Assembly: GCF_000813325.1 (NCBI RefSeq)
Contig: NZ_BBQE01000002.1
Strand: one strand, 5' to 3'
DNA from: Sulfurospirillum cavolei
Lineage (GTDB): Bacteria > Campylobacterota > Campylobacteria > Campylobacterales > Sulfurospirillaceae
DNA: 64,000 bases
Position 1 is the stretch's first letter, and each line of letters begins with the position of its first letter. The translations under genes were made by a program, and so were the position numbers. Shown here one piece after another: positions 21,681 to 28,857 of the stretch. Under the pieces are notes generated by a model that worked only from the letters and a program-made list of their open reading frames with translations, searched no databases and was not told where the DNA came from.

Positions 21681-23921
21681 ATGAGCGAGAGCAAAGATTT
21701 TTTACGCGTCAAAGTTGAAGAGGATTTGAAGTCCGGTAAGTATCAAGAAGTGATCACACGGTTTCCTCCCGAGCCCAACGGATTTCCACACATCGGACAC
21801 GCGAAGTCTATTGGTATCAATTTTGGCATTGCGCGCGATTATCACGGGCATTGCAACCTTCGTATGGACGACACCAACCCGACCACCGAGGACATGCGCT
21901 ACGTCGAAGCACTCAAAGATGCGGTCACATGGCTTGGGTTTTCATGGGCAGGCGAAGTGCGTTTTGCGTCAGACTATTTTCCCAAAATCTACGACTATGC
22001 CGTACAACTGGTCCAAATGGGCAAAGCCTACGTCGATAGTCTGGGCGAAGAAGAGATCCGCGAATACCGTGGAAGTGTTACCGAAGCCGGTCGCCGAAGC
22101 GTGTATGCACATCGCAGCATCGAAGAAAATCTAGACCTGTTAGAACGCATGCGAAAAGGCGAGTTTAAAGATGGCGAACACGTTTTGCGTGCTAAGATCG
22201 ACATGAGTGCTGCCAATATGAAAATGCGCGACCCGCTCTTATACCGCATCCGCCACGCGCACCATTTTAGAACCAAAGATGAGTGGTGTATCTACCCGAT
22301 GTACGATTTTGCGCACTGTTTATCGGACTACATCGAGGGGGTGACCCACTCCATCTGTACGCTCGAATTTGAAAACAACCGCGACATTTACGACTGGGTG
22401 TTGGACGCACTTGAACTCACTCCGCCTCGTCCGTACCAACACGAATTTGCACGTCTTGGCATGAACTACACGGTCATGAGCAAACGCAAACTTTTAGAAC
22501 TGGTCAATGGAAATTACGTCAACGGCTGGGACGACCCACGTTTGCCTACCATCGCCGGCTACAAGCGAAGAGGCTATACGCCAGAAGCCATCAACAATTT
22601 TTGTGAGCAAATCGGTATCGCCAAAGCCAATTCTACCGTCGATGTGGCACAGTTGGAATTTTGCATCAGAGATGACCTTAACCCCAAAGTACCGCGCGTG
22701 ATGTGTGTGCTAGACCCGCTCAAAGTTATCATCGAAAACTACGAGGGCGAAGAGGAGATCGATGCGTCGTATTACCCGCACGATGTACCCAAAGAGGGTT
22801 CACGCACACTTCCTTTTTCGCGCGAAATTTACATCGAAAGGGACGATTTTTCGGAAAATCCGATTGAGGGCTATTACCGTTTAACGCCCCATCAACCCGT
22901 GCGCCTAAAGCATGCGTACATTCTTACATGTAAAGAGGTCATCAAAGATAAAAACGGCACCATCGTTGAGATCAAAGCGGTGTACCATCCTGACTCCAAA
23001 AGTGGCACCGATATGAGTGGTATCAAAACCAAAAGTGCGATCCATTGGGTGAGTGCAAAGCACGCCAAAAAAGCCGAAGTGAGACTGTATGAGCGTCTGT
23101 ACAAGGTCGATGCACCGGAAAACGTGGAAGACCTCAATCCCGATTCTTTACATGTCATCCAAAATGCCTTTATCGAACCTGCGGTCATCAGCGAAAAACC
23201 GGACGTGCGTTTTCAGTTTGAACGCCAAGGCTATTTTTATGCCGACCCGATCGATTATACCGACGAAAAACCTGTCTTCAATAAAATCGTAGGGCTTAAA
23301 GATTCGTGGGCGAAAAAGAGCGAAACCGCAAAATCTGCCCCAAAAGCTGAGAGTAAAAAAGCACATGTTGAAGGTGATGTCGCCCCGATGAGCGAAGAGG
23401 AAAAAGCACGTTTTGAAGCGTACACGAAAAGCGGACTCAATAGCGAGATCGCCAATACGTTAGCACGCGATGCGGAACTCTCTCGTTTTTACGAAGCAAC
23501 GCTTTTACATGTAAAAAGTCCAACAAGCATCGCCAATATCGTAGCCAACGACGTTGCACGCGAACTCAAACGCGAGACCGCACTTCCATTTGGAGCCAAA
23601 GAAGTCGCCGAATTGGTTGCGATGATGGACGAAGGCGTGATCTCCAGTAAGATCGCCAAACAAGTCTTTGAAACAATGGCACAAACGGGCGAAAATCCGA
23701 CTCACATCGTCGAAACACAGGGGCTCAAACAGATCAGCGACCCTGCTCTTTTAAAACCGTTGATCGACGAGGTGATCGCTAAAAATCCCGAAAACGTCGC
23801 TAAATACAAAGCGGGCAATACCAACCTTTTTGGCTTTTTTGTAGGACAGGTACTTAAAAACAGCGGCGGCAAAGCCAATCCAAGCGTAGTGAATACCCTC
23901 GTGGGCGAGGCATTGAAATAA
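21681..23921 (+). CDS. glnS: glutaminyl-tRNA synthetase with C-terminal YqeY domain
   Basis: A 746-residue class I synthetase that charges tRNA-Gln. HIGH motif in FPPEPNGFPHIGHAKS (near residue 30) and KMSKS variant VMSKRKL (near 270), followed by the two-barrel anticodon-binding region. After about residue 570 comes an extension (TKSGLNSEIANTLARDAELSRFYEA … LKNSGGKANPSVVNTLVGEALK) of the GatB/YqeY type, which in other bacteria improves tRNA-Gln binding. Start ATG 21681 chosen because the family begins at SKDFLR and AAAAAGG precedes it. Many Campylobacterota lack GlnRS and make Gln-tRNA by GatCAB, so its presence is notable. Confidence 0.93.
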   Translation: MSESKDFLRVKVEEDLKSGKYQEVITRFPPEPNGFPHIGHAKSIGINFGIARDYHGHCNLRMDDTNPTTEDMRYVEALKDAVTWLGFSWAGEVRFASDYFPKIYDYAVQLVQMGKAYVDSLGEEEIREYRGSVTEAGRRSVYAHRSIEENLDLLERMRKGEFKDGEHVLRAKIDMSAANMKMRDPLLYRIRHAHHFRTKDEWCIYPMYDFAHCLSDYIEGVTHSICTLEFENNRDIYDWVLDALELTPPRPYQHEFARLGMNYTVMSKRKLLELVNGNYVNGWDDPRLPTIAGYKRRGYTPEAINNFCEQIGIAKANSTVDVAQLEFCIRDDLNPKVPRVMCVLDPLKVIIENYEGEEEIDASYYPHDVPKEGSRTLPFSREIYIERDDFSENPIEGYYRLTPHQPVRLKHAYILTCKEVIKDKNGTIVEIKAVYHPDSKSGTDMSGIKTKSAIHWVSAKHAKKAEVRLYERLYKVDAPENVEDLNPDSLHVIQNAFIEPAVISEKPDVRFQFERQGYFYADPIDYTDEKPVFNKIVGLKDSWAKKSETAKSAPKAESKKAHVEGDVAPMSEEEKARFEAYTKSGLNSEIANTLARDAELSRFYEATLLHVKSPTSIANIVANDVARELKRETALPFGAKEVAELVAMMDEGVISSKIAKQVFETMAQTGENPTHIVETQGLKQISDPALLKPLIDEVIAKNPENVAKYKAGNTNLFGFFVGQVLKNSGGKANPSVVNTLVGEALK

Positions 23922-24736
23922 TGTACCGATGGTCATTTTCTCCGATGCGTGACCTAAGCCTTAACGATCTTCGCATGGCGCTTTTAAACTTTATCAGCGC
24001 AAAGCAAGCCAACGAGCCTTTCATCGTGCGCGTTGACGATGCCGATAAAGGACATGGCGTTGAAGATAAAGAGCACGATACTTTGGATATGTTGGCACTC
24101 TTTGGTATTTCGTACACACAGTTGTACTACCAAAGCCGCAATTTCAAATACCACCTCCAGTTTGCCTCCACGTTGTTGGATCAACACAAAGCCTTTATCT
24201 GTTTTTGTCCCGAAAACAAAACCCCTTACGACGGTACATGTGAAAACTTAAGCTCCGAAGAGGTTTTGAATAATCCCAATCCGTTTGTCGTTCGCATGAA
24301 AAAACGGACAAAAGACGAAGATAGCTTCGTCATCATGACGACCGACAAATACCCCTCGTCTCTTTTTGCCCGCGCGTGCGACGATATGCTCCAAGGCGTT
24401 ACGACGATTATCGACGAAGAAGCCCACCGAAGCAACGCGCCTCAAGAGGAGTGGATTCGCAAAAGCTTAGGGTACGATCAAGCGATGCACTACGCGTACG
24501 TTCCGGCGTTTCAAGACGCAAAGCAGAGCGTGCAAGGGCTTTTAGACGATGGATTTATGCCCGAAGCGATCGCCAATTACCTGCTGATGCCAAACCGCAT
24601 CCTCACATTGGAAGCCATGATCGCGACATGTGATCCGCAAAGTGATCTTCTTACTTCGTTCGAGATGGAGACGCTGCGTGCGATCAACCGTGAACATATT
24701 CAAAAACTAGACGATTCTCGACATGTTAAAAAATAA
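23921..24736 (+). CDS. GluRS-like paralogue lacking HIGH and KMSKS motifs
   Basis: A 271-residue protein that follows glnS with a one-base stop/start overlap (TAATG). It aligns by eye with the catalytic part of glutamyl-tRNA synthetase: the N-terminal WSFSPMRDLSLNDLRMALLNF takes the place of the usual APSPTG-HIG-TALFN, then FIVRVDDADKG matches the LRIEDTD motif. The HIGH signature is replaced by SLND, and no KMSK sequence appears where FMPEAIANYLLMPNRI begins. The anticodon-binding domain is absent. It is therefore probably not an active charging enzyme; similar truncated GltX-like proteins may have other substrates. Codon use is like its neighbours. Confidence 0.7.
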   Translation: MYRWSFSPMRDLSLNDLRMALLNFISAKQANEPFIVRVDDADKGHGVEDKEHDTLDMLALFGISYTQLYYQSRNFKYHLQFASTLLDQHKAFICFCPENKTPYDGTCENLSSEEVLNNPNPFVVRMKKRTKDEDSFVIMTTDKYPSSLFARACDDMLQGVTTIIDEEAHRSNAPQEEWIRKSLGYDQAMHYAYVPAFQDAKQSVQGLLDDGFMPEAIANYLLMPNRILTLEAMIATCDPQSDLLTSFEMETLRAINREHIQKLDDSRHVKK

Positions 24737-24757
24737 ATATCCGAAGGAGATTGTAAA

Positions 24758-25054
24758 ATGATCGTATTATCCACTCTCGTTGAAGCGTTAGCCTCCTTAT
24801 TGCATACCGTCATCAACATCTATATTTGGATCGTGATTATCGCGGCATTGCTTTCGTTTGTCAGACCCGATCCGTACAATCCGATCGTTCAAGTCTTGTA
24901 CCGCTTGACGAACCCCGTTTACGCATTGATTCGCCGTTACGTTCCGACCTTGATCGGCGGTATCGATTTAGCACCGCTCATCGTCATTTTAGCGTTACAA
25001 TTCATCGACTTATTTGCCGTAAAACTCTTATTCGCGCTTGCCAATGCTTTATAA
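24758..25054 (+). CDS. yggT: YggT family membrane protein
   Basis: A 98-residue protein with two hydrophobic segments (about 5-32 and 68-95) and the family core IYIWIVIIAALLSFVRPDPYNPIVQVLYRLTNPVYALIRRYVP. YggT proteins are linked to osmotic tolerance and, in organisms with divisome-associated ylmG genes, to cell division or membrane organisation; the mechanism is unknown. Ribosome-binding site GAAGGAGA. The stop overlaps the start of the transglycosylase gene by 11 bases. Confidence 0.88.
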   Translation: MIVLSTLVEALASLLHTVINIYIWIVIIAALLSFVRPDPYNPIVQVLYRLTNPVYALIRRYVPTLIGGIDLAPLIVILALQFIDLFAVKLLFALANAL

Positions 25055-26672
25055 ATTCGTATTAAGCCTTTGCTTTTGCTTGCCGCTTTTGGCAAGCGAT
25101 CCCGTGACGTTGGCCTTTTTTCAAGATAAGCCTCGAAGCCTCGCGAAAGATTTTTACATCTACGAATACCTGCAACGCCCCGAAACAACGCCGCAAGAAG
25201 CCAAAGCGTTGTTTGGCGCGGTGCATACGATGAATATGCGTTTTTTTCATCTTTTTGCCAAAAAGATGGACAATCCGACCTACAAGAAAATCTCTAAATG
25301 CGTCGATTTGGACGTCAACGCCCTTTTAAAAGAGGATAACGAATGCTTTAACATCGGCATTACGCTCAACAAAATCAGTGCTTTAGCGAAAACGCAATTG
25401 CCGATTATTCTTTCCAAACTCTCGGCGAAAAGCACGTTGATTCCCATTGTTAAACTAATGCAAAGCGACGATGTTTACGCCGAAGCACTCAAAAATCCCG
25501 ACGCTTTTTTAACGCTTTTCAACGGCAGCATCTCCGCGTATAAAGACGGTATTTTCGACCAAACATCGTTGGATTCGGCTTACCTTAGTGCCCTTTCAAA
25601 CAATCCGAAATTTAACGCTTTTGCGATGAGCATCGTGCAAAACGACAAACTCGATACGCTCCGAGAGTCGCTTCTTCACTTCAGGCCTTCCTTACATGTC
25701 AAGTCCAAAACGCTCTTTTATTTAGGTCTCAACGCACTCCGATACGCGCAGGTCGATCAAGCGATGCTCTTTTTTGAACAAAGTATTGAGAGTGCTTCCA
25801 AACAAGAAGAGAAAGATAAAGCGCTTTTTTGGCAATACCTTGCGTCCAAAAACGCCAACGCCTTGCAACGCCTCGCCCAAAGTCGCGACGTCAATATCTA
25901 CTCGCTTTACGCACGCGAAGCGTTGGAACTTCCTTTTCCCGAAATCGTTTCGCCCGTTTTTGAAGGCTCGCATCCAAGCTTTGACGTGAGCGATCCTTTT
26001 GCATGGCCACGCGTCATGAACCGCGTTTATACGATGAAAAGCGAAGAGGTACAAACCCTAGCCCAGAGCTTTCGTTACGCCGATACGTTGCCGCATTATG
26101 TTTATTTGATGGAGCGCGTCACGCATTACGCTAAAAACTACTATCCGATTCCCTACCCCGAAGAGATCTCCGGCTATTCGACGCACCGCCAAGCCTTGAT
26201 GTTGGCGATCGCCAGACAAGAGAGCCGTTTTATCCCCTCGGTGGTTTCAACCTCGTACGCGCTGGGTATGATGCAGTTTATGCCTTTTGTCGCACGCGAC
26301 ATTGCCGCAAAAGAGAAGATAGAAGATTTTGATATTAAAGCGATGTTTCATCCGCATATCGCCTATTTGTTCGGCAACATTCACCTCAATTTCTTGGAAA
26401 AGAGTCTTTACCATCCGCTCTTTGTTGCGTATGCCTACAACGGCGGTATCGGCTTTACGAAGCGTCATTTACTAGGAGGTGCGTTTAAAGAAGGGGCGTA
26501 TGAGCCCTTTTGGAGTTTGGAGACGATGCAAAACGAAGAGAGCCGCGAATACGGTAAAAAGGTGCTCGCGAACTACGTCGTTTATCGCGAGCTTTTGGGA
26601 GAGAGCGTTTCGATTAAAAATCTTTTTGAAACGTTGCTGATACCCTCTGTGACCGATCGTTTTCGAAACTAA
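25044..26672 (+). CDS. slt: soluble lytic murein transglycosylase, Slt family
   Basis: A 542-residue periplasmic enzyme that cleaves peptidoglycan between MurNAc and GlcNAc with formation of anhydro-MurNAc. Signal peptide MLYKFVLSLCFCLPLLAS. A helical superhelix region (about 60-370) is followed by the catalytic GEWL domain: AIARQESRFIPSVVSTSYALGMMQFMP, with the catalytic Glu in RQESRF (about 393), and YAYNGGIG. ATG 25044 preferred over TTG 25038. The 3' end overlaps the convergent lipoprotein gene by 59 bases. Confidence 0.9.
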   Translation: MLYKFVLSLCFCLPLLASDPVTLAFFQDKPRSLAKDFYIYEYLQRPETTPQEAKALFGAVHTMNMRFFHLFAKKMDNPTYKKISKCVDLDVNALLKEDNECFNIGITLNKISALAKTQLPIILSKLSAKSTLIPIVKLMQSDDVYAEALKNPDAFLTLFNGSISAYKDGIFDQTSLDSAYLSALSNNPKFNAFAMSIVQNDKLDTLRESLLHFRPSLHVKSKTLFYLGLNALRYAQVDQAMLFFEQSIESASKQEEKDKALFWQYLASKNANALQRLAQSRDVNIYSLYAREALELPFPEIVSPVFEGSHPSFDVSDPFAWPRVMNRVYTMKSEEVQTLAQSFRYADTLPHYVYLMERVTHYAKNYYPIPYPEEISGYSTHRQALMLAIARQESRFIPSVVSTSYALGMMQFMPFVARDIAAKEKIEDFDIKAMFHPHIAYLFGNIHLNFLEKSLYHPLFVAYAYNGGIGFTKRHLLGGAFKEGAYEPFWSLETMQNEESREYGKKVLANYVVYRELLGESVSIKNLFETLLIPSVTDRFRN

Positions 26673-27105
26673 TCTCCATTTTGATCGTTTCGGTTTTCGG
26701 AGCCTCGACCAACACGTACTTCGTCCACCCGTTGGACGACGGTACGAGTTTTAACAAAAGATCGCCTTGTTCTAAGGGCGTCACGGAAAGCGCCTTTTGC
26801 CCGTTAATTTTAAAATTTTGAAGCATAATCGGTAAGGTCGGTCCATCGCCGGTCGCCAAATAGGTCCCGACGATAAATTTTTCGCTCTCTTGGTTCACGT
26901 CTTCGTGCGTTAAAGGATTTAAATACGTGACCGTCACGAACGTTTTGGAGGTTGCGGAGTTGACGATTTCCAACTTTTTCGAGTTGGTCATACTGTAATC
27001 GAGAGCTTTTTCATTTTCGGCATCCACGAGTTTGGATGCACAGCCGAACATCGAGAAACTTATTAAGGCGATTCCCATAAAACGATAAACTCTGTGCTGC
27101 ATCAA
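26614..27105 (-). CDS. lipoprotein of unknown function
   Basis: A 163-residue protein with a signal peptide ending in SFSMFGC (lipobox FGC, weak at -3). The mature part is a beta-rich sequence: KLEIVNSATSKTFVTVTYLNPLT, FIVGTYLATGD, ILDFEISF-like strands and a final KMEISFENDRSQRVSATF. I do not recognise the family. Its 3' end overlaps the lytic transglycosylase gene by 59 bases in convergent orientation, and it is divergent from mobB with only 74 bases between them. Confidence 0.7.
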   Translation of the reverse strand: MMQHRVYRFMGIALISFSMFGCASKLVDAENEKALDYSMTNSKKLEIVNSATSKTFVTVTYLNPLTHEDVNQESEKFIVGTYLATGDGPTLPIMLQNFKINGQKALSVTPLEQGDLLLKLVPSSNGWTKYVLVEAPKTETIKMEISFENDRSQRVSATFQKDF

Positions 27106-27124
27106 TTTAGACTCAATTTTTATT

Positions 27125-27133
27125 TGATATAAT
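27125..27133 (+). promoter_or_regulatory. consensus extended -10 of the mobB–fbp operon
   Basis: TGATATAAT is a perfect TGnTATAAT element, 47 bases before the mobB start codon. Confidence 0.6.
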
Positions 27134-27179
27134 AAAACGTTTTTTTAAAAAGTCATCATAACATAAAAAGCAGGAAAAA

Positions 27180-27677
27180 ATGAAGTCTTTAGCCGTGGCA
27201 TTCACCGGACCCTCCGATAGTGGGAAAACAACGCTCATTTTAAAAGTGGCGGCACTTTTAAAACGCGATTATACGCTCGCCATCGTCAAAAACGATCCAA
27301 GCGACAAAGCACACTTCGACGTCGAGGGAAAGGACAGTTGGAAATTTTCGCAAACGGGAGCGGAGGTCGTCGTCACATCTCCGACGCGTACGACGCTTTT
27401 TTCAAAACGCCACAAAACGTTAGACGAGATTATCGCGATGCTCGGCAATTTCGATTTTTTACTCGTCGAAGGGCTTAAAACGTTACCGCTACCGCGCATC
27501 GCCGTTTTTCGAGAAAAACTCAATGAGAGCTACTTTGACTGTTCCGACGCTATCGCCGTCGATGAAACCGTCAACCTCAACGATTATACGCTCCCCTCGA
27601 CAATTACGATACTGGATTTAAACAACCCCGAGCAAGTCGTTGCTTGGATTATGCAAAACGCTAAAAAGGTACGATAA
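27180..27677 (+). CDS. mobB: molybdopterin-guanine dinucleotide biosynthesis protein MobB
   Basis: A 165-residue GTP-binding protein that assists in attaching GMP to molybdopterin. P-loop GPSDSGKTT at about residues 10-18; the MobB-typical KNDPSDKAHFDVEGKDSWKFSQTGAEVVVTSP stretch follows, and LLVEGLKTLPLPRIAVFR near 93-110. The unusual GPSDSGKTT variant is common in Campylobacterota. Good ribosome-binding site (AGCAGGAAAAA). First gene of an operon with fbp and a small CxxC protein, a gene order also seen in Campylobacter. Confidence 0.9.
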   Translation: MKSLAVAFTGPSDSGKTTLILKVAALLKRDYTLAIVKNDPSDKAHFDVEGKDSWKFSQTGAEVVVTSPTRTTLFSKRHKTLDEIIAMLGNFDFLLVEGLKTLPLPRIAVFREKLNESYFDCSDAIAVDETVNLNDYTLPSTITILDLNNPEQVVAWIMQNAKKVR

Positions 27678-27678
27678 C

Positions 27679-28518
27679 ATGACAGAAATTTACGAAGCGA
27701 TTAAGCGCTCCGCCGCACGCATTAAAGAAGCCATCGCATTTGACGATACGGGATACTCCGAAAATATCAACTCAACGGGTGATACGCAGTTGAAACTGGA
27801 CATCAAAAGCGATCTAATCATCGAAGAGGAGTTTGCAAAAGTCGCTTGCATCAAAGAGATCGTCAGCGAAGAAAAAGAGGGAAAAACCCCTTTACATGTA
27901 GACGGAATTTACAGCATCGGATACGATCCGTTAGATGGTTCGAGCCTTATCGACGTCAATTTAAGCGTAGGCTCCATTTTCGGTATTTACGAAGGCGGTT
28001 TTGCGGGTAAAAACCTCAAAGCGGCAGTTTACGTCGTCTACGGACCGCGCGTCGAATTGGTCATTGCGCACGAAAACGTTACGCTTTACCGCTTGAATCA
28101 AAAAGGCGAATTCGTTTTGATCAAAGAGATCAAACTGGGAGCTAAAGGCAAACTCAACGCACCGGGTGCGACGCAAATGGGATGGGAGCCGCGCCATAAA
28201 GCCCTTATCGACGCGATTTTCGCAGACGGCTATCGCTTGCGTTACTCCGGCGGTATGGTTCCGGACTTGCACCAAATCTTGCTTAAAGGCGGCGGATTGT
28301 TCTCGTATCCCGCCACCAGCGACGTACCCAAAGGCAAGCTTCGTATGATTTTCGAAGTGTTTCCGTTTGCTTTCGTTTATGAGAAAGCCGGCGGTGCCGC
28401 GATCAACGGGAAAATGCGTCTGTTAGACCTCACGCCTTCACATCCGCACGATACGACGCCGTGCTTTTTCGGCTCTCAAACGGAAATAGAACGCGTTAAG
28501 CAGTGCTATGCAAAGTGA
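27679..28518 (+). CDS. fbp: class 1 fructose-1,6-bisphosphatase
   Basis: A 279-residue sugar phosphatase for gluconeogenesis. Metal and phosphate motifs: IVSEEKEG near residue 62 and the signature YDPLDGSSLIDVNLSVGSIFGIY near residue 88; RYSGGMVPDLHQILLKGGG (about 187-205) is also typical. Shorter than E. coli Fbp (332) as in other Campylobacterota. ATG 27679 lies two bases after the mobB stop, with AAAAAGG upstream. Confidence 0.92.
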   Translation: MTEIYEAIKRSAARIKEAIAFDDTGYSENINSTGDTQLKLDIKSDLIIEEEFAKVACIKEIVSEEKEGKTPLHVDGIYSIGYDPLDGSSLIDVNLSVGSIFGIYEGGFAGKNLKAAVYVVYGPRVELVIAHENVTLYRLNQKGEFVLIKEIKLGAKGKLNAPGATQMGWEPRHKALIDAIFADGYRLRYSGGMVPDLHQILLKGGGLFSYPATSDVPKGKLRMIFEVFPFAFVYEKAGGAAINGKMRLLDLTPSHPHDTTPCFFGSQTEIERVKQCYAK

Positions 28519-28705
28519 CGTAAGCGATATTTTTGAACAGACGCTTCAAGAGAAAAAAAGCGAACTTCAAACATGTCAAAATGCCCAAAACGTTTTGACA
28601 TGTAGCGACTGCGACAAAATGTTCGAATGCGAAATCCGCAAAGCCTACGTCAAGGCGGTTTACGAGAGTATGTCCAAAGGTCAAGGCGGCGGATTTGAGT
28701 TTTGA
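28508..28705 (+). CDS. small conserved CxxC protein of the fbp–metG locus
   Basis: A 65-residue protein that overlaps the end of fbp by 11 bases. It contains TCQNAQNVLTCSDCDKMFECE, with four cysteines including a CSDC pair, and a glycine-rich end. Campylobacter has a small gene at the same place between fbp and metG, so it is likely real and conserved. Function unknown; a small zinc- or cluster-binding protein is possible. Its coding sequence contains an 11-base inverted repeat made of ACATGTC/GACATGT (28571-28603). Confidence 0.65.
   Translation: MQSDVSDIFEQTLQEKKSELQTCQNAQNVLTCSDCDKMFECEIRKAYVKAVYESMSKGQGGGFEF
28571..28603. repeat. inverted repeat ACATGTCAAAA…TTTTGACATGT inside a coding region
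   Basis: Eleven-base perfect inverted repeat with an 11-base loop, built from two ACATGT cores, within the 65-residue gene. Both arms encode …TC… dipeptides. Confidence 0.65.
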
Positions 28706-28722
28706 GTTTATAGTGTTGACAC

Positions 28723-28747
28723 GTTTTTAAAGCTTTGCTTTAAAAAC
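28723..28747. other. hairpin 1 between the small CxxC gene and metG
   Basis: GTTTTTAAAGC-TTT-GCTTTAAAAAC: 11-base perfect stem with a three-base loop, 18 bases after the upstream stop. Ends the mobB–fbp message or forms part of a structured spacer with hairpins at 28760-28782 and 28783-28799. Confidence 0.6.
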
Positions 28748-28782
28748 TACGTTAACATCGGGCAATCCTTAGCGAAATGCCC

Positions 28783-28799
28783 GCGCACCCTCGGTGCGC
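28783..28799. other. hairpin 3 before metG
   Basis: GCGCACC-CTC-GGTGCGC, a perfect seven-base G/C-rich stem; directly before it GGGCA…TGCCC (28760-28782) forms a weaker hairpin. No strong T-run follows (TAAGTCTTTGC), so a simple terminator is uncertain. Confidence 0.5.
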
Positions 28800-28823
28800 T
28801 AAGTCTTTGCAAAATATTTTTTG

Positions 28824-28829
28824 TAAAAT
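28824..28829 (+). promoter_or_regulatory. predicted metG -10 (TAAAAT)
   Basis: TTTTTTGTAAAATG, 29 bases before the metG start codon; likely promoter following the hairpin cluster. Confidence 0.4.
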
Positions 28830-28857
28830 GCTAATCAATTTTTAACTAGGAAAAACG

